From: Pseudomonas frederiksbergensis
GTDB lineage: Bacteria > Pseudomonadota > Gammaproteobacteria > Pseudomonadales > Pseudomonadaceae
NCBI RefSeq assembly: GCF_003732275.1
Contig: NZ_MOBM01000001.1
Coordinates: 1-56,899 of the forward strand
Length of the DNA stretch: 56,899 nt
Direction of reading: 5' to 3'
The notes beneath the pieces are model-generated. The model searched no databases and was not told the origin of the DNA. It was given only the letters and a program-made list of their open reading frames with translations. Positions 52,459-56,899 of this stretch are shown here, piece by piece (position 1 is the first letter of the stretch; every line of letters starts with the position of its first letter). Both the position numbers and the translations under genes were made by a program.

Positions 52459-52809
52459 ATGAGCGTCGAATCCTTCACCCCCACGGCTTTGCAATTCACC
52501 CACGGTGCCGCGCACAAGGTGAAGAGCCTGGTCGATGAAGAGGGGAATGATCGCTTGAAGCTGCGCGTATTCGTTACGGGCGGCGGTTGTTCAGGGTTTC
52601 AGTACGGCTTCACCTTCGATGAAGAAGTGGCCGATGACGACACCATCGTCGAGCGCGAAGGCGTCAGCCTGGTGGTCGATCCAATGAGCTTCCAGTACCT
52701 GGCAGGTGCCGAAGTGGATTACCAGGAAGGTCTGGAAGGTTCGCGTTTCGTGATCAAGAACCCGAACGCTACCACCACGTGTGGCTGCGGCTCTTCGTTC
52801 TCGATCTGA
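52459..52809 (+). CDS. erpA: Iron-sulfur cluster insertion protein ErpA
   Basis: A-type carrier that delivers Fe-S clusters to apo-enzymes, notably of isoprenoid synthesis. The 116-residue protein has the three conserved cysteines: Cys44 in [11 protein letters not shown], and Cys108 and Cys110 in [11 protein letters not shown]. Length and motifs are standard. It stands alone between argC and the convergent anmK with its own promoter and terminator. Confidence 0.96.
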   Translation: MSVESFTPTALQFTHGAAHKVKSLVDEEGNDRLKLRVFVTGGGCSGFQYGFTFDEEVADDDTIVEREGVSLVVDPMSFQYLAGAEVDYQEGLEGSRFVIKNPNATTTCGCGSSFSI

Positions 52810-52832
52810 TCGCACCTCACCGCATTACCAGG

Positions 52833-52864
52833 CGCCGCAGGGTCTCAGGACTCTGCGGCGTTTT
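52833..52864 (+). terminator. Terminator after erpA
   Basis: Stem CGCCGCAG / CTGCGGCG (52833-52840 and 52853-52860) followed by TTTT, 24 bp after the erpA stop. Confidence 0.85.
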
Positions 52865-52882
52865 GCTGTCAGGGGTTCAGGC

Positions 52883-53977
<1,095 letters not shown>

Positions 53978-55414
53978 TTAGCGTTTACTCGAAGCCAGCA
54001 TAGTGGCTTTTTCTTGATCCATGCGCGCCATCAACGGTTGGCTTTGCGCGAGGAAGCGTGCGCGTTCGGCTTTGGAGATCGGATCGGCCATCGCTACTTT
54101 CTGGCCCAGTGGATCGACATGCACACCATTGACCTGGAACTCGTAATGCAAGTGCGGGCCGGTGGAGAGACCGGTGGTGCCGATGTAACCGATCACCTGA
54201 CCTTGCTTGACGCTGCCGCCAGTCTTGATGCCTTTGGCGAAGCCCTGCATGTGGCCGTACAGCGTGCGGTAGGTGCTGCCGTGCTGGATGATCACGGTAT
54301 TGCCGTAACCGCCGCGGCGACCGGCCAACAGTACCTGGCCGTCGCCGGCAGCCTTGATTGGTGTGCCGCGCGGTGCTGCGTAATCGACACCCTTATGGGC
54401 GCGGATCTTGTTCAGGATCGGGTGCTTGCGGCCCATGGAGAATTTCGAGCTGATGCGGGCGAAGTCAACCGGGGTACGGATAAACGCCTTGCGCATGCTG
54501 TTGCCGTCAGCTGTGTAGTAGCTGCTGTTGCCTTGTTTGTTGGTGTAGCGCACCGCGGTGTAAGTCTTGCCGCGGTTGGTGAAGCGTGCGGAGAGGATCG
54601 GGCCGTTGCCGACCGCTTTGCCGTTGACGACCTTCTGTTCATAAATCACGTCGAACTCGTCACCCTGACGAATATCCTGGGCGAAGTCGACGTCATAGCC
54701 AAATACACTGGCCATATCCATGGTCAGGCTGTGGGACAAGCCGGCCCGGGCGGCAGATTGCGACAGCGAGCTGTTGATCACGCCATGAACGTAGGCGGAG
54801 CGAACAGTGGGCTTGGCGGTAATGCGGTTGAACGTGTAACCCTTGTCATTCTTGGTCAGGCTGATGCTTTCCATGTCGCTGACTTTGCTGTGCAAATTGG
54901 TCAGCTGGCCATCCGGGCCCAATTCGAATTCAAGCTTCTGGCCATGTTTGAGCTGGCTGAACTGCTTGGCCTGCTTGTCGCTGGCCAGTACTTCATGTAC
55001 CGAAGTGGCCGGAAGGCCGACTTTCTCGAACAAAGTCGAGAGAGTGTCGCCTTTGCTAACGATCACTTCCTTATGGCCTGGCGCCTTCTTCTCTTCGACG
55101 ACTGGCGCGGGAGCAGGCGCGGGGGCGGGGGCGACCTGGGCGGTTTCTTGGGGCTCTTCGGCGCTGTTTTCGATCTGTGCGAAGGGGGAGGCGGCCGGCT
55201 CATTTGTGGCTTGGACGGCTTCGGCGGCGTCTTGATCTTGTGTCAGTTGTTCTGCAGGGCTTTCCAGTTCAAGACTCAGGGTCGTCTTTTTGGCTTCAAC
55301 ATCACTGGAAGGGAATACCAGAAGCGCCAGGCTGAGAAGGGCGGCGATGCCACTTGCTGCGAGCAGGTGGGTCTTCGGGTAAAGCGGCGGCGCTTTAGAC
55401 GGTTCTGTGGTCAT
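53978..55414 (-). CDS. M23 family metallopeptidase with LysM-like/OapA domain (MepM-like)
   Basis: Probable periplasmic peptidoglycan endopeptidase. I use ATG 55414 (478 residues, MTTEPSKAPP); an in-frame ATG at 55447 would add 11, and neither has a clear ribosome-binding site. In order: cytoplasmic tail, transmembrane helix (about 18-37), an Ala/Pro/Glu-rich linker, a LysM/OapA-like region (KEVIVSKGDTLSTLFEKVGL), and a C-terminal LytM domain with zinc motifs HKGVDYAAPRGTP and HLHYEFQVNG. It is 3 bp from anmK and divergent from tyrS. Confidence 0.93.
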   Translation of the reverse strand: MTTEPSKAPPLYPKTHLLAASGIAALLSLALLVFPSSDVEAKKTTLSLELESPAEQLTQDQDAAEAVQATNEPAASPFAQIENSAEEPQETAQVAPAPAPAPAPVVEEKKAPGHKEVIVSKGDTLSTLFEKVGLPATSVHEVLASDKQAKQFSQLKHGQKLEFELGPDGQLTNLHSKVSDMESISLTKNDKGYTFNRITAKPTVRSAYVHGVINSSLSQSAARAGLSHSLTMDMASVFGYDVDFAQDIRQGDEFDVIYEQKVVNGKAVGNGPILSARFTNRGKTYTAVRYTNKQGNSSYYTADGNSMRKAFIRTPVDFARISSKFSMGRKHPILNKIRAHKGVDYAAPRGTPIKAAGDGQVLLAGRRGGYGNTVIIQHGSTYRTLYGHMQGFAKGIKTGGSVKQGQVIGYIGTTGLSTGPHLHYEFQVNGVHVDPLGQKVAMADPISKAERARFLAQSQPLMARMDQEKATMLASSKR

Positions 55415-55469
55415 AGGTAATTTTGACTTTGAAAAGATGAATGACATGATGAAGACGAAATAACTGTAT

Positions 55470-55498
55470 AAAATATAACCAAATCATCTCTGAAGCAA
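55470..55498 (-). promoter_or_regulatory. Candidate promoter for the M23 peptidase-anmK unit
   Basis: On the minus strand TTGCTT (55493-55498) and TATTTT (55470-55475) are 17 bp apart, within an AT-rich patch that is unusual for this window. The start site would fall about 15-50 bp before the gene depending on which ATG is used. Confidence 0.4.
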
Positions 55499-55610
55499 GT
55501 CTGCGAACGCTCTGTCCGTGGATTGGCGTCCGTGCGCCGGGCAAAACTTGTATTTGGTGCGCGATCTTGTATGGTTGTTCCCCTTTGAATCTGAGTCTTG
55601 CGGGTCTGTT

Positions 55611-56810
55611 ATGAAGTCGGTTGAAGAGCAGCTAGCGCTGATCAAACGTGGTGCAGAAGAACTGTTGGTCGAGTCCGAGCTGATCGAGAAACTCAAGCGT
55701 GGCCAGCCGCTGCGTATTAAGGCAGGCTTCGATCCGACCGCGCCGGATTTGCACCTGGGGCATACCGTGCTTATTAATAAGCTGCGTCAGTTCCAGGATC
55801 TGGGGCACCAGGTGATCTTCCTTATAGGTGACTTCACCGGGATGATCGGTGATCCGAGTGGCAAGAGCGCGACACGTCCTCCGCTCACTCGTGAGCAGGT
55901 TCTCGAGAATGCCGAGACCTACAAGACTCAGGTCTTCAAGATTCTTGATCCGGCCAAGACCGAAGTGGCGTTCAACTCCACCTGGATGGATAAGATGGGG
56001 CCGGCCGACTTCATTCGCCTGACTTCGCAATACACCGTGGCTCGCATGCTTGAGCGCGACGATTTCGATAAGCGCTACACGACCAATCAGCCAATTGCTA
56101 TTCACGAGTTCCTCTATCCGCTGGTTCAGGGTTATGACTCGGTCGCGTTGCGCGCGGATGTCGAGCTGGGTGGTACCGATCAGAAGTTCAACCTGCTGAT
56201 GGGGCGCGAGCTGCAGCGTGGTTATGGTCAGGAGGCTCAATGCATTCTGACTATGCCGTTGCTCGAAGGTCTGGATGGCGTGAAGAAGATGTCCAAGTCG
56301 CTGGGCAACTACGTCGGTATCCAGGAGGCGCCGGGTGTCATGTACGGCAAGCTGGTCTCTATCCCTGATGTGCTTATGTGGCGTTACTTCGAATTGCTCA
56401 GCTTCCGCTCCATGGAAGAGATCAATGCTTTCCGGGCTGACGTCGAGGCAGGCGCGAATCCGCGTGACATCAAGATCAAGCTGGCCGAAGAGATCGTTGC
56501 GCGCTTTCATGGTGAAGAGGCTGCGGCTAATGCTCACCGTGCAGCGGGCAACCGTATGAAAGATGGTGAGCTGCCGGATGATCTGCCAGAGATCGAGTTG
56601 ACCGCTGCCGAGGATATGCCGATTGCTGCTGTCCTTAATAAAGCGGGCCTGGTGAAGAACTCCGCTGTGGCGCGCGACCTTCTCGGTTCTGGTGGTGTGC
56701 GTATAGATGGTGAGGTTGTCGATCGCACCTTTATATACGTACTGGGCGCGACCCATGTTTGCCAGGCTGGGAAGAAGGCATTTGCGCGTATTACGCTCAA
56801 ATCCGAATAA
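55611..56810 (+). CDS. tyrS: Tyrosyl-tRNA synthetase
   Basis: Class I aminoacyl-tRNA synthetase. From ATG 55611 the product has 399 residues, as in P. aeruginosa; the open frame upstream is ignored because the family begins [11 protein letters not shown]. The class I motifs are HLGH (residues 48-51) and KMSKS (226-230), with a C-terminal S4 RNA-binding domain (about 335-399). Codon use in the second half is slightly more AT-rich than in neighbouring genes. An rRNA-type promoter follows within 20 bp. Confidence 0.97.
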   Translation: MKSVEEQLALIKRGAEELLVESELIEKLKRGQPLRIKAGFDPTAPDLHLGHTVLINKLRQFQDLGHQVIFLIGDFTGMIGDPSGKSATRPPLTREQVLENAETYKTQVFKILDPAKTEVAFNSTWMDKMGPADFIRLTSQYTVARMLERDDFDKRYTTNQPIAIHEFLYPLVQGYDSVALRADVELGGTDQKFNLLMGRELQRGYGQEAQCILTMPLLEGLDGVKKMSKSLGNYVGIQEAPGVMYGKLVSIPDVLMWRYFELLSFRSMEEINAFRADVEAGANPRDIKIKLAEEIVARFHGEEAAANAHRAAGNRMKDGELPDDLPEIELTAAEDMPIAAVLNKAGLVKNSAVARDLLGSGGVRIDGEVVDRTFIYVLGATHVCQAGKKAFARITLKSE

Positions 56811-56825
56811 AGCTGAAATCAGGGG

Positions 56826-56853
56826 TTGACGGCAGATTCTGGACGTCTATAAT
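56826..56853 (+). promoter_or_regulatory. Probable rRNA operon promoter at the right edge
   Basis: TTGACG (56826-56831) and a perfect TATAAT (56848-56853) are spaced 16 bp, followed by a GC-rich discriminator (CGCCCCAC). The downstream CAGTCGAAACGG...CTTGGTAAAC is what I recall from the leaders of Pseudomonas rrn operons, and in P. aeruginosa an rRNA operon follows tyrS. The window ends before any 16S sequence. Confidence 0.8.
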
Positions 56854-56899
56854 TCGCCCCACTTCCGGCGCAGTCGAAACGGAAAACTCCTTGGTAAAC

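Overview
The window is 56.9 kb of core chromosome from a fluorescent Pseudomonas, most likely the P. fluorescens group. This rests on gene order, on protein features such as a 214-residue Vfr and a 215-residue Coq7, on high-GC codon use, and on many Pseudomonas-type REP inverted repeats. From rpoD to tyrS the order matches what I remember of the P. aeruginosa and P. putida chromosomes. I see no insertion sequence, prophage, CRISPR array, tRNA gene or disrupted gene. The species call is from memory of gene order, not from a search.

Layout. (1) 76-4673, minus strand: the macromolecular synthesis operon rpsU-dnaG-rpoD. (2) 4873-8739: tsaD, plsY, folB-folK and cca. (3) 8804-13759, minus: prkA-yeaH-spoVR, a stress/stationary-phase kinase module. 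(4) 14057-21693, minus: lptD-surA-pdxA-rsmA-apaG-apaH followed by glpE, linking outer-membrane assembly, vitamin B6, rRNA methylation and Ap4A turnover in tightly overlapping genes. (5) 21824-24280: amgK-murU, a cell-wall recycling pair, then a DjlA-like co-chaperone. (6) 24423-33749: a DUF3530 protein, then a two-component system and ABC transporter matching agtSR and agtABCD (GABA/5-aminovalerate uptake in P. aeruginosa), then an iron-type alcohol dehydrogenase. (7) 35207-43154: rpe-gph-trpE, a divergent GDSL autotransporter esterase, then trpG-trpD-trpC. (8) 43303-49592: a lipoate-ligase-like protein, vfr, an OsmC protein, speD, coq7, a HIT protein, a short-chain dehydrogenase and a DUF805 protein. 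(9) 49686-56810: a nitronate monooxygenase, hemJ, argC, erpA, anmK, an M23 peptidase and tyrS. The right edge carries a strong promoter that probably drives an rRNA operon lying just outside.

The most interesting non-coding signals are these. Two related tryptophan-rich leader sequences lie before trpE and trpGDC; the first is built into the 3' end of gph, and the second contains mutually exclusive stem options. A nested, cloverleaf-like inverted repeat of about 266 bp sits between agtA and agtB, and its left arm encodes the end of AgtA. Paired REP hairpins of at least two sequence classes sit mostly at gene ends. A strong promoter with a downstream palindrome precedes erpA. I did not find an obviously new multi-gene system; most of the window is conserved housekeeping backbone.
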